A stretch of DNA of 64,000 bases from JAFGBM01 sp964610155. GTDB taxonomy: Bacteria; Actinomycetota; Actinomycetes; Actinomycetales; Demequinaceae. Location of the stretch: assembly GCA_964610155.1 (NCBI GenBank), contig CAZSUY010000001.1, positions 186,001 through 250,000 of the forward strand. The letters run 5' to 3'. Under the pieces are notes generated by a model. It ran no database searches, had not been told where the DNA came from, and saw only the letters and a program-made list of their open reading frames with translations. The translations under genes and the position numbers were made by a program. This document shows positions 23,130 through 31,294 of this stretch, one piece after another. Positions within the stretch are counted from its first letter, which is position 1; every line of letters begins with the position of its first letter.

Positions 23130-25445
23130 TCACCCGAAGCGTTCGGCCAGCGGAGCGTCCCACACGACCCGGGCCTCGTCGACCGGCAGGGTGAACTCCC
23201 CCTGAACCTCGATCGCCCCGGAGCCGACACTCTCGCCGATCCTCACCGCGGGCACCCAACGCTCCGCGCACAACTCGACGAACCGAGCCTCTCCCATCGG
23301 AGGTACCGCGGCGATCGCCCGACCCTGGGACTCGCTCAGCCAGGCCTCTGCCACCGTTATCCCATCCCTCTCGCACACCTCGTCGAGGGTAACCCTCACC
23401 CCCCTCCCGTACCGCAAGGCCCCAATGGAGAGCGCGGCCGCGAGCCCGCCCTCTCCAACCTCTCGGGCCCCGTCGATCAAGCCTTCCCTCGATGCCGTCA
23501 CGAAGACTCCCGCCATGGCGGCCTCCGCCTCAAGATCTACAGCCGGGGGCAGCCCGCCGAGGTGCCCGGCAAGCTCCGCGAATCGGGAGCCGTCCAGTTC
23601 CGCCCGGGTAATCCCCAGCAGGTAGAGGATGAGGCCTTCATCGCGCCACCCGGAAGGCGTGACAAGGCCGACGTCATCGACCACCCCAAGCACGCCGACC
23701 AGGGGGGTGGGGTTAATGGACGAGTCCACCCGGCCGGCCTCCCCAGTGCCGTTGTAGAGGCTGACGTTGCCACCTGTGACAGGGATGCCGAGGTCCTGGC
23801 AGGCGTCAGCAATGCCTCGCACTCCCTCCGCGAACTGCCACATCGAGTCCGGATCCTCCGGGCTCCCAAAGTTGAGGCAATCCGTCACCGCGAGCGGCTC
23901 GGCTCCCGCGATCGCCACCGCCCTGTAAGCGGCAGCCACGGCTTGGCGCGCGCCTTCGTACGGATCGAGCTTGGCGTATCGATCGTTCGCCCGGGTCGCG
24001 ATAGCCACACCCCGTCCGGTCTTCTCGTCTACCCTTACCACTCCGACCGTGTCGGGCCGGGCCATCGCAGTGTTGCCCTGGACGTATCGGTCGTACTGGG
24101 CAGTGACCCATTCCCGGTTAGAAAGGTTGGGGGAACCGAGCAGGGCGAGGGTGGCAGCGCGGAGGGCATCACCATCAGCCGGGAGGGCGGGGGACGAGGC
24201 GGAGTCGGCCTGGAGCGTGTCCATCCAGGCGGGCCGGGCATACGGGCGGTCGTACACGGGACAGTCATGGGCAACGGTGCGGGGCGGGACGTCGACGACA
24301 ATCACGCCCTTGTACTCGATGACAAGGCGGCCGGTGTCGGTCACCTCACCGAGGACGGCGATCTCCACGTCCCACATGTCTGTGATGGCTCGGAACGCCT
24401 CGAGCTTGTCCGGACGGACGACCGCCATCATCCGCTCCTGGGACTCGGACATGAGTATCTCCTCCGCGCGGAGAGTGGGGTCGCGCAAGGGAACCAGGTC
24501 GAGGGTGATGTGCATGCCGCCATCCCCGGCCGATGCCAGCTCGCTCGTCGCGCAACTGAGTCCCGCCCCACCGAGGTCCTGGATGCCCTCGACCACCCCG
24601 GCCTTGAACAACTCCAGGGTGCACTCGATGAGCACCTTCTCCGCGAAGGGGTCTCCCACCTGCACGGATGGTCTCTTGACGGGGCCCCCTTCATCGAAGG
24701 TCTCAGAGGCGAGGACCGAGACCCCACCAATTCCGTCGCCACCCGTCCGCGCCCCGTAGAGGACGACCTTGTTGCCGACGCCGGAGGCGCTGGCGAGGTG
24801 GAGGTCCTCGTGCCGCATCGCGCCCACACAGAGGGCGTTCACGAGCGGGTTCCCCTGGAAGGAGGCATCGAAGAGCGCCCCGCCGCCGACGTTCGGGAGC
24901 CCCAGGCAGTTGCCGTAACCACCGACTCCGGCGACGACGCCATGGACGACGCGAGCAGTGTCGGGGTTGTCGATAGCCCCGAACCGGAGCTCGTCCATGA
25001 TGGCCACCGGGCGAGCCCCCATGGAGAGGATGTCCCGGACGATTCCTCCCACACCCGTTGCGGCGCCCTGGTAGGGCTCCACGTAACTCGGGTGATTGTG
25101 GGACTCGACCTTGAAGGTGACGGCCCAGCCGTCGCCGATGTCCACCACGCCCGCGTTCTCCCCGATCCCCACTATGAGGTGCTTCTTCATGGCGTCGGTC
25201 ATCTTCTCCCCGAACTGCCTGAGGTGGGGTTTCGACGACTTGTAGGAGCAGTGTTCCGACCACATGACGGAGTACATGGCGAGTTCGGAGGTGGTCGGGC
25301 GGCGCCCGAGAATCTCTCGGATCTTCGCGTACTCGTGCTCCTTGAGCCCGAGTTCAGCGTATGGCTGCTCTTGGTCGGGGGTGGAAGCCGCGTTCTCGAC
25401 GGTGTCGATGGCGGCGGCGTTCGGTGCGGTCGGCGAGGACGTCAT
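23130..25445 (-). CDS. purL: Phosphoribosylformylglycinamidine synthase subunit PurL
   Basis: 771 residues, the small type of PurL that works with separate PurQ (glutaminase) and PurS. Converts FGAR to FGAM with ATP and ammonia. Visible: E-H-C-S-Y-K-S-S-K-P-H-L, K-V-E-S-H-N-H-P-S-Y-V-E-P-Y-Q-G-A-A-T-G-V-G-G-I-V-R-D, D-L-G-G-A-G-L-S-C-A and C-L-N-F-G-S-P-E-D-P. AAGGGAG precedes the ATG. purQ and purS are 21 kb away. Confidence 0.97.
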   Translation of the reverse strand: MTSSPTAPNAAAIDTVENAASTPDQEQPYAELGLKEHEYAKIREILGRRPTTSELAMYSVMWSEHCSYKSSKPHLRQFGEKMTDAMKKHLIVGIGENAGVVDIGDGWAVTFKVESHNHPSYVEPYQGAATGVGGIVRDILSMGARPVAIMDELRFGAIDNPDTARVVHGVVAGVGGYGNCLGLPNVGGGALFDASFQGNPLVNALCVGAMRHEDLHLASASGVGNKVVLYGARTGGDGIGGVSVLASETFDEGGPVKRPSVQVGDPFAEKVLIECTLELFKAGVVEGIQDLGGAGLSCATSELASAGDGGMHITLDLVPLRDPTLRAEEILMSESQERMMAVVRPDKLEAFRAITDMWDVEIAVLGEVTDTGRLVIEYKGVIVVDVPPRTVAHDCPVYDRPYARPAWMDTLQADSASSPALPADGDALRAATLALLGSPNLSNREWVTAQYDRYVQGNTAMARPDTVGVVRVDEKTGRGVAIATRANDRYAKLDPYEGARQAVAAAYRAVAIAGAEPLAVTDCLNFGSPEDPDSMWQFAEGVRGIADACQDLGIPVTGGNVSLYNGTGEAGRVDSSINPTPLVGVLGVVDDVGLVTPSGWRDEGLILYLLGITRAELDGSRFAELAGHLGGLPPAVDLEAEAAMAGVFVTASREGLIDGAREVGEGGLAAALSIGALRYGRGVRVTLDEVCERDGITVAEAWLSESQGRAIAAVPPMGEARFVELCAERWVPAVRIGESVGSGAIEVQGEFTLPVDEARVVWDAPLAERFG

Positions 25446-25485
25446 AGGCTCCCTTTGCGTGGTGCTCGCGGGTATGCCCTTAGGG

Positions 25486-26437
25486 TACCGGGCGCTAGCA
25501 TCTCAACTCTCGGAACCGGGCCCTCAGGGTGTGAGCGACGCGCACGTCCCCTGCTGGAGCCCCTCCTGCGCGGAATAGGTATAGACCTCGGTTGGAGCCG
25601 CCTCGGAGGACACCTCGACGCACCAATCTCTCGAGCCGTGCGCGTACTGGTCCGTAAGGGCGATACCCGGTGTCTGCTCCCCGATGTAGACACCATTCAG
25701 GTAGTACTCGCCATCCGTCACCGTGATCACGGGTTGAGTGACCCCATCCCAGTCCACGAAATAGGTTGCCATCTCCTTGCCGAGGGTCGAGACATCCGAC
25801 TTCGCGGCTGTCCCCGCCGCGGCACGACTTCCAAGGATGTCGCGCCCGCATGTGTCAAGAACGTATTTCCCGGCAACGATATTCGCCGCATCGCCTTCAC
25901 TCATGAGCGTGTTGAGTTCGTCATCCCAGATGTCGGCGAAGAGCGCGGATACGTAGGCCTCGACACTCTCGGCCTCAAGCGCGAGGTTCCCGTAGTGCTC
26001 TCCCATCGCCGTAGTTGCCTGTGCGAGAGTCTTGAATGCTGCCACGGCATCGGAATCGGTCGCCAGCTCCGCTGCGCGATCAATGTAGGCGGACATTGTC
26101 ACGGTGGCGTCGATCATGTCCTGTCCACTCTCATTGATGGCGTCGAGCAATGCGGGATCGTCCCACGTGGTGTCGTCCATCAGTAGTTCGCCGTCAATAG
26201 CCGACTCGCTCAAATCATCGGATACCGCAACCATGTCGTCCATCAACACACAGATGTCGTCGCTGAGCGCGGCTTGAGAGGGCGAGGGTGAGGGTGTCGA
26301 TGAGGGACTAGGGTTCGCCTCCGGAAGGCCTCCGTGCAAGGCCACCGCCCCTCCCACTGCGAGACCCGCCACGCCCAGTGCCAGAAGGAACACGACCGGA
26401 CCATTGCGCATACTCATGGTCCAATGGTGACAGACCA
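25486..26437. repeat. Tandem duplication unit, copy 1
   Basis: This stretch and 26490-27446 are diverged direct repeats of about 950 bases. Conservation runs past the genes: both begin with TACCGGGC-x-CTAGC-x-TCT and end with CCAAT-x-GTG-x-CAGACC. The unit therefore was copied with its promoter. Confidence 0.7.
25524..26417 (-). CDS. Secreted or membrane-anchored protein of unknown function, paralogue 1
   Basis: 297 residues. Residues ~5-27 are a hydrophobic signal or anchor, then a Pro/Ser linker (P-S-P-S-S-T-P-S-P-S-P-S-Q), then an acidic helical domain starting L-S-D-D-I-C-V-L-M-D-D-M. Four cysteines outside the anchor could form two disulfides. The C-terminus G-T-C-A-S-L-T-P is shared with the next gene. 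I recognise no family. CACCAT lies 6 bases before the ATG. Confidence 0.6.
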   Translation of the reverse strand: MSMRNGPVVFLLALGVAGLAVGGAVALHGGLPEANPSPSSTPSPSPSQAALSDDICVLMDDMVAVSDDLSESAIDGELLMDDTTWDDPALLDAINESGQDMIDATVTMSAYIDRAAELATDSDAVAAFKTLAQATTAMGEHYGNLALEAESVEAYVSALFADIWDDELNTLMSEGDAANIVAGKYVLDTCGRDILGSRAAAGTAAKSDVSTLGKEMATYFVDWDGVTQPVITVTDGEYYLNGVYIGEQTPGIALTDQYAHGSRDWCVEVSSEAAPTEVYTYSAQEGLQQGTCASLTP

Positions 26438-26489
26438 AAGACACCTAATGCGCGGCGAGCGATTTATTTCCGTGGGTCGAGTGCCCAGG

Positions 26490-27446
26490 TACCGGGCTCT
26501 AGCCTCTGGACTCTCGGACCTAGCCCTCAGGGTGTGAGCGAGGCGCACTTCCCCTGCGTCACATCTGCTAAAGCGGGGGATTGGATGAAGGATTCCTTCA
26601 GGCCATATTCCGAGGTCACCTCGATACACCAGTCCTCCCAGCCGTTGATCCACTGATCGGTGAGAGAAACACCCGGACTGCGCGCGCCGACGGGGGTGTC
26701 GTTGAGGAGGTATTCGTCCTCGGAAACCGTCAAGACCGGCGGCGGGGCGTCAAGCCCCGAGTCGGAATAGTAGGCCATGATCCCCACGCCCAGGGTTAAG
26801 ATATCCAGTTTCGCATCCAGGCTCGCTTGGGTGCTGACATCGAGGATGTCGCGTTCGCAGGTGTCAAAAACATACTGCCCCGCGATCAGGTCCGCCTCGT
26901 CCCCCTCGGTCGACAGCGTGTCACCGTCGGTGATGAAGGTGCTCTGCGTTATCTCGGCTAAAAATGCCTCTACGCTCTCGGCCTCTACCGCAGCTTGCAT
27001 GTAAGGCTGGTTCAGTTGCTCGTGTGCTCGTACGAGAGTCTCAAACGCGTCTGCTGCTTCTGGATCGGTTGCCAACTCTGCAGCGTGAGCCAGGTATTCG
27101 GTGACAGTCCTATCTGTGTCGAGCTTGTCCTGTCCCTCGGTATGAAGGGCCTCAAGCACTGCCGGATCGTCCTCCTCGGCGACTTCCTCCAGGATGTCGT
27201 TGAAGACCCATCGCTCAGTCAGATCGTCAACCATAGGCGCCATCTCGTCCATCAACTCGCAGACGTCATCGCTGAGCGCGTCTTGAGAGGGCGAGGGGGA
27301 GGGTGTCGGTGAGGGACTAGGACTTGCCTCCGGAAGGCCCCCATGCGCGGCTACCGCCGCCCCCGCGGCAAGGCCCGCCACCCCTAGGGCGACGAGGAAC
27401 GCGGCCAGGCCATCGCTCATGCTCATAGCCCAATAGTGGCAGACCT
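26490..27446. repeat. Tandem duplication unit, copy 2
   Basis: Second copy of the unit at 25486-26437, offset by about 1004 bases, carrying the second paralogue and matching flanks. Confidence 0.7.
26527..27426 (-). CDS. Secreted or membrane-anchored protein of unknown function, paralogue 2
   Basis: 299 residues with the same plan as its neighbour: anchor (~7-27), P-S-P-S-P-T-P linker, L-S-D-D-V-C-E-L-M-D-E-M, then A-A-E-L-A-T-D-P-E-A and A-V-E-A-E-S-V-E-A-F, ending G-K-C-A-S-L-T-P. Cys positions match paralogue 1. The linker and anchor are nearly identical, while the body has diverged strongly. CACTAT lies 6 bases before the ATG. Confidence 0.6.
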   Translation of the reverse strand: MSMSDGLAAFLVALGVAGLAAGAAVAAHGGLPEASPSPSPTPSPSPSQDALSDDVCELMDEMAPMVDDLTERWVFNDILEEVAEEDDPAVLEALHTEGQDKLDTDRTVTEYLAHAAELATDPEAADAFETLVRAHEQLNQPYMQAAVEAESVEAFLAEITQSTFITDGDTLSTEGDEADLIAGQYVFDTCERDILDVSTQASLDAKLDILTLGVGIMAYYSDSGLDAPPPVLTVSEDEYLLNDTPVGARSPGVSLTDQWINGWEDWCIEVTSEYGLKESFIQSPALADVTQGKCASLTP

Positions 27447-27542
27447 TAGGTACTCCCTGCACACCGGCCGTCAATTTTCCGCACGTTGATGCGATCTCTG
27501 CCGCCCGGGTAAACGCGTCTCGAAGACCGTAAAGTAATATCC

Positions 27543-28301
27543 ATGGAAGCCCAACCGAAGCGCCCCGTCCCCCTGTTCTGGTTTGCCATCGCCATCCTCG
27601 TGGTCCAAAGCGTCATCGTGTATGCGAGCCGTGCGGCCGACAACGCCGAGGGGACGAACGCAAATGCCCCGGCCTGGGGCGCGCCCCTTCTCATCGGCAT
27701 CGTCGTCCTCGTCCTTGGCGTCTGCGTGCTCCTCATCGGGAAGTGGCGGCTCTACCTAGCTGCCACGCTCCTCTTCTTCGGCGCCCTGGGTGCCTTCCTC
27801 GGCCCCATCGGGTGGCTCTTCAGCGCCGTCCTAGTCGTTACCGGCGTCGTCCTCTCGCTCGCCTCATCAAGCCCCGTACGCAAGGTGGAAATCCGGAGGG
27901 TCTCCTGGGCGCCCGACTCAGACGGCAACGCCCCCATGGGACCTGTCGTCGTTTTAGTCGGGCTGGCGATTCTCATCCTCAGCATCGAGACGCTGGCCGC
28001 GTTCCTCTCGACCGATGGCCTACGGTTCGGCACCACGCCGGCCGCAACGGATAGCGAGTTCAACTCCAAACTCGTCTACGTGTGCGCGGGAATGTTGGTC
28101 ATCATCGCGGGGATCTACGCCGCCGGATTCCGGGCATGGCTTTCGGGGGTCTGCCTCCTCATCGCCGCGGTGGGTGCGGCCCTCGGCTACTTCCTCCTTG
28201 TGCCGACGGCGGCCTTCGCACTTGCCGCGATCGCCGTTTCCTTCGTCGAGCCAAAAAAGATCGACCACAAGACCGGGCAAGAGATCGTCTACGTCGGGTA
28301 A
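27543..28301 (+). CDS. Polytopic membrane protein of unknown function
   Basis: 252 residues with about seven hydrophobic segments (~10-28, 47-65, 69-83, 88-107, 133-153, 178-196, 199-232) and a short basic C-terminal tail. No conserved motif is recognised. TAAAGT lies 7 bases before the ATG. It is divergent from the duplicated secreted genes and upstream of the first serpin, but an 86-base gap separates it from the latter. Confidence 0.6.
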   Translation: MEAQPKRPVPLFWFAIAILVVQSVIVYASRAADNAEGTNANAPAWGAPLLIGIVVLVLGVCVLLIGKWRLYLAATLLFFGALGAFLGPIGWLFSAVLVVTGVVLSLASSSPVRKVEIRRVSWAPDSDGNAPMGPVVVLVGLAILILSIETLAAFLSTDGLRFGTTPAATDSEFNSKLVYVCAGMLVIIAGIYAAGFRAWLSGVCLLIAAVGAALGYFLLVPTAAFALAAIAVSFVEPKKIDHKTGQEIVYVG

Positions 28302-28387
28302 CGAGCGCGGGACGGTAGCCTCACCACGCCACAACAACCCAACGATCCGTCTGGGTCATGCGTTTGACAAAGCAAGAGGAGGTTGAC

Positions 28388-29704
28388 ATGCCCCTACACA
28401 AGACCGCCCAGCGAGCCGTCCAGGCCTCCCTGGTAGGAGTCCTCGCGCTCGCCGGGTGCTCATCCGCCGACACCGTCGACCCGGTCAATCCGCTCGGCTA
28501 CCACGACCCCATCGTCGTTCGGCCCATGCCGGACTCCCCAGACGTGTCGAACCTGACCGTCGGGCTCAACAACGCCGGATACGACCTCTTCCAATATGTC
28601 GCCTCCCAGGGAGACGAGGATGTCGTCCTCTCGCCCCTGTCGATCGGGCTGGCCTTCGGCATGCTCGACCTGGGCGCGACTGGCACCGTCGCGGAGGCCC
28701 TCGAAGACCTCTTCGCTTACCCCATCGATGGCGATGCCCGCTGGTCGGCATTCAACGCGCTCGACCAGGGGGTCGTCAGCGAGCCGGAGCCCGTTGCGCC
28801 GCCCAAAGCCGACGAGTGGCCCGAGCCCGTACTACCGACGGTACGCATCGCCAACCGTATGTTCCGCGATATAGATTTCACGGCGACCGACGAGTACGCG
28901 GAAGGCCTCGCGCGGTGGTTTGGGGCCGGGGTCGAGCCCCTTCTGCTCCGGGAGGACTCGGAGGGGGCTCGCCGGTACATCAACGAGTGGGTGTCGGAAA
29001 AGACCAACGACCTCATCCCCGACCTCATCCCCGCGGGCAGCATCACTCCCGACACGGTGATGGTCCTGGTCAACGCCCTCTACCTCAAGGCTCAATGGGA
29101 AGAGCCGTTCGACGAATGGGCGACCGATGACGGTGACTTCACCCTCCTCGACGGCTCGACAACGACCGTGCCCCTCATGCACCAGTACGACTTCTACGCC
29201 GCCGCAGTTTTCGGCGATGGCTACACGGCGATCGAGCTCCCCTACACCGGGGACCTCAGCATGCTGGTCGTCCTCCCCGACGAGGGACAGTACGGCGAGA
29301 TCGAGTCCAGCCTCGGGAGCGAGTTCGTTGCCGAGGTCGATGTGTCCCTCACGGGCATGGCCACAGACCTGTACTTCCCCCGCTTCACGAGCGAGGCCAA
29401 CTTCAACCTCCGAGAGGCCATCGAGAACGGCCTTGGGGTGAGCGGGCTCTTCTATGTTGCCGACCTCGGCGGGATTGGGCCCGGCATCTGGGTCGACGAC
29501 GCCGTCCATGCCGCGAAGATCATCGTGGATGAGGAGGGGACGGAGGCCGCGGCGGCCACCGCGATCATGATGGCCGGGGCGGCCCCGATTGAACCCAAGC
29601 AACTCGTCGAGATTCGGGTCGACCGTCCCTTCCTCTACCTGATCCGGGACGGCAGCACGGGCGGGGTGCTCTTCGTGGGGCGCGTGCTCGACCCGAGCGA
29701 GTAG
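28388..29704 (+). CDS. Serpin-family protease inhibitor, predicted lipoprotein
   Basis: 438 residues. Lipobox L-A-G-C at 21-24 predicts lipid anchoring at C24. The serpin fold is clear: L-S-P-L-S-I-G-L-A-F-G-M-L-D-L-G-A, I-N-E-W-V-S-E-K-T-N-D-L-I-P, T-V-M-V-L-V-N-A-L-Y-L-K-A-Q-W, then H-A-A-K-I-I-V-D-E-E-G-T-E-A-A-A-A-T-A and the ending D-R-P-F-L-Y-L-I-R-D. The hinge (E-G-T-E-A-A-A-A-T) is of the inhibitory type. Counting from it puts the scissile bond among small residues (M-A-G-A-A-P), with no Arg or Lys. GAGGAGG precedes ATG 28388. Likely targets are exogenous or cell-surface serine proteases. Confidence 0.92.
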   Translation: MPLHKTAQRAVQASLVGVLALAGCSSADTVDPVNPLGYHDPIVVRPMPDSPDVSNLTVGLNNAGYDLFQYVASQGDEDVVLSPLSIGLAFGMLDLGATGTVAEALEDLFAYPIDGDARWSAFNALDQGVVSEPEPVAPPKADEWPEPVLPTVRIANRMFRDIDFTATDEYAEGLARWFGAGVEPLLLREDSEGARRYINEWVSEKTNDLIPDLIPAGSITPDTVMVLVNALYLKAQWEEPFDEWATDDGDFTLLDGSTTTVPLMHQYDFYAAAVFGDGYTAIELPYTGDLSMLVVLPDEGQYGEIESSLGSEFVAEVDVSLTGMATDLYFPRFTSEANFNLREAIENGLGVSGLFYVADLGGIGPGIWVDDAVHAAKIIVDEEGTEAAAATAIMMAGAAPIEPKQLVEIRVDRPFLYLIRDGSTGGVLFVGRVLDPSE

Positions 29705-29740
29705 CGCGGTCTTCCGACCCCCGCCCCTACAGTGGGTGCC

Positions 29741-30535
29741 ATGGAGGCTCTCGCATGGGTGGTAGCGGTGGTGGCGCTCGCCCTCGCTTTCGTCTCCGCC
29801 CTGCGGGCGAGGACGGCCATCCGACGTGAACGCCAGGCTCGCGATCGCGGGGAGACCGAAGCCGGTGCCGACCGCGCTCTCGCAGCGAGCAATGAACGCG
29901 GCCGCATCGCACGGGAAATGCATGATGTGGTCGCCCACACCCTCTCCGTGATCGTAGCCCAGGCGGATGGTGGTCGCTTCGTTGCCAAGAAGGACCCCGC
30001 GGCCGCCGTTCACGCGCTGGAGACCATAGCCAGCGTCAGCCGTGACGCCCTCACCGAGATGCGGGGGCTTCTCGGTGTCCTCCGGGAGTCGGATGGCAAA
30101 GCCGAACTCGGTCCGCAGCCCTCCCTGGGCGACATTCCCGCCCTCGTCTCCTCGGTTCGAGATGGGGGCCTCGAGGTCTCCTACGTGACGACCGGCACTC
30201 CCCGTCCCCTACCCATCGGTGCCGGGCTCGCGGTCTACCGCATCGTCCAGGAGGCCCTGACGAACGTTCTCAAGCATGCGGGCCCCAAGGTGACCGCCTA
30301 TGTCCATCTCCGCTGGAAACCCGACGCCCTTGAGGCCACGATTAGCGATGACGGCAGGGGGGCGGCCGCGCGGGCCACATCGGGAGCCGGGGAGGGCGGA
30401 GCCGGACTCGTGGGCATGAGGGAGCGTGCGATGGTCCTTGGCGGGACCCTCTCAGCCGGGCCGAAAAGGGGTGGCGGATATGTGGTGAGGGTACGGCTAC
30501 CACTTGCACCGAGGGAAAGGGGAGACGAACAATGA
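29741..30535 (+). CDS. Sensor histidine kinase, HisKA_3 family
   Basis: 264 residues. One membrane segment (~4-21) is followed directly by the dimerisation/phosphoacceptor domain, with H61 in R-E-M-H-D-V-V-A-H-T-L-S-V. The ATPase domain has E-A-L-T-N-V-L-K-H-A, S-D-D-G-R-G and G-L-V-G-M-R-E-R-A. There is almost no extracytoplasmic sensor, so it may sense through the membrane or a partner. TACAGT lies 7 bases before the ATG. It is coupled to the response regulator by an ATGA overlap and lies between the two serpin genes. Confidence 0.9.
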   Translation: MEALAWVVAVVALALAFVSALRARTAIRRERQARDRGETEAGADRALAASNERGRIAREMHDVVAHTLSVIVAQADGGRFVAKKDPAAAVHALETIASVSRDALTEMRGLLGVLRESDGKAELGPQPSLGDIPALVSSVRDGGLEVSYVTTGTPRPLPIGAGLAVYRIVQEALTNVLKHAGPKVTAYVHLRWKPDALEATISDDGRGAAARATSGAGEGGAGLVGMRERAMVLGGTLSAGPKRGGGYVVRVRLPLAPRERGDEQ

Positions 30536-31185
30536 CCATTCGAGTCGCGCTGGTGGATGACCAGCAACTGGTGAGGGCGGGCTTCAGGATGCTCCTCGAC
30601 TCGCAGGATGACATGGCGGTGGTCGCGGAGGCTGGCACGGGAGAGGAGGCGATCGTCGTGCTCGGCTCGACCACCGCGGACGTCGTCCTCATGGATATCC
30701 GGATGCCCGGGATGGATGGGCTTGCGGCAACGGCCTCCCTCGCCGGGGCTACCAAGGCTCGCATCGTCATCCTCACGACCTTCGACCTCGACGAGTATGT
30801 GGTGGCGGCCATCAAGGCCGGGGCAAGCGGGTTCCTCCTCAAGGACACTCCCCCGGAGGAGCTGCTCAACGCCATTCGCCGCGTCCATGCAGGCGACGCC
30901 ATCATCGCTCCCTCCGCGACCCGACGGCTCATGGACCGCCTCGCGGTTTCCCTGCCGGAGCCGACCGATGGGGCCGGGTTGGAAGGTCTGACCGACCGCG
31001 AGCGCGAGGTGTTGGTCCTCGTGGCGCGTGGGCTCACCAACCAGGAGATCTGCTCCGAACTCTCCTTGGCGGAACCCACGGTCAAGTCACACATCGGGCG
31101 CATCCTCTCCAAGCTCGGCGCCCGCGATCGCGTCCAGGCCGTCGTCCTCGCCTACGAGACAGGGCTCGTCCGGCCCCAGGGGTAG
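30532..31185 (+). CDS. NarL/FixJ-family response regulator
   Basis: 217 residues. Receiver domain with acidic pocket V-D-D at 8-10, phosphoacceptor D55 in L-M-D-I-R-M-P-G-M-D-G and K in F-L-L-K-D. A LuxR-type helix-turn-helix follows at ~150-205 (L-T-D-R-E-R-E-V-L-V-L-V-A-R-G-L-T-N-Q-E-I). The partner of the kinase just upstream. Because both serpins flank this pair on the same strand, they are the obvious candidate targets. Confidence 0.93.
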   Translation: MTIRVALVDDQQLVRAGFRMLLDSQDDMAVVAEAGTGEEAIVVLGSTTADVVLMDIRMPGMDGLAATASLAGATKARIVILTTFDLDEYVVAAIKAGASGFLLKDTPPEELLNAIRRVHAGDAIIAPSATRRLMDRLAVSLPEPTDGAGLEGLTDREREVLVLVARGLTNQEICSELSLAEPTVKSHIGRILSKLGARDRVQAVVLAYETGLVRPQG

Positions 31186-31294
31186 CCCTCCCATTGCACA
31201 TCACGGTCCGCGGAACCAGGGGACGCCGCCCAACGATTCGCGGCGCCCGGGCGTTGAGATACTGAGGAAGGATTGTCGAGCATTGGAGGGACCG

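Noticed and set aside
23562..26186. 874-codon open frame on the plus strand opposite purL
   Set aside because: purL is unmistakable on the minus strand; this frame is its antisense shadow with no ribosome site or family match.
28832..30013. 393-codon open frame antisense to the first serpin and the kinase
   Set aside because: No domain or ribosome site; both plus-strand genes are clear.
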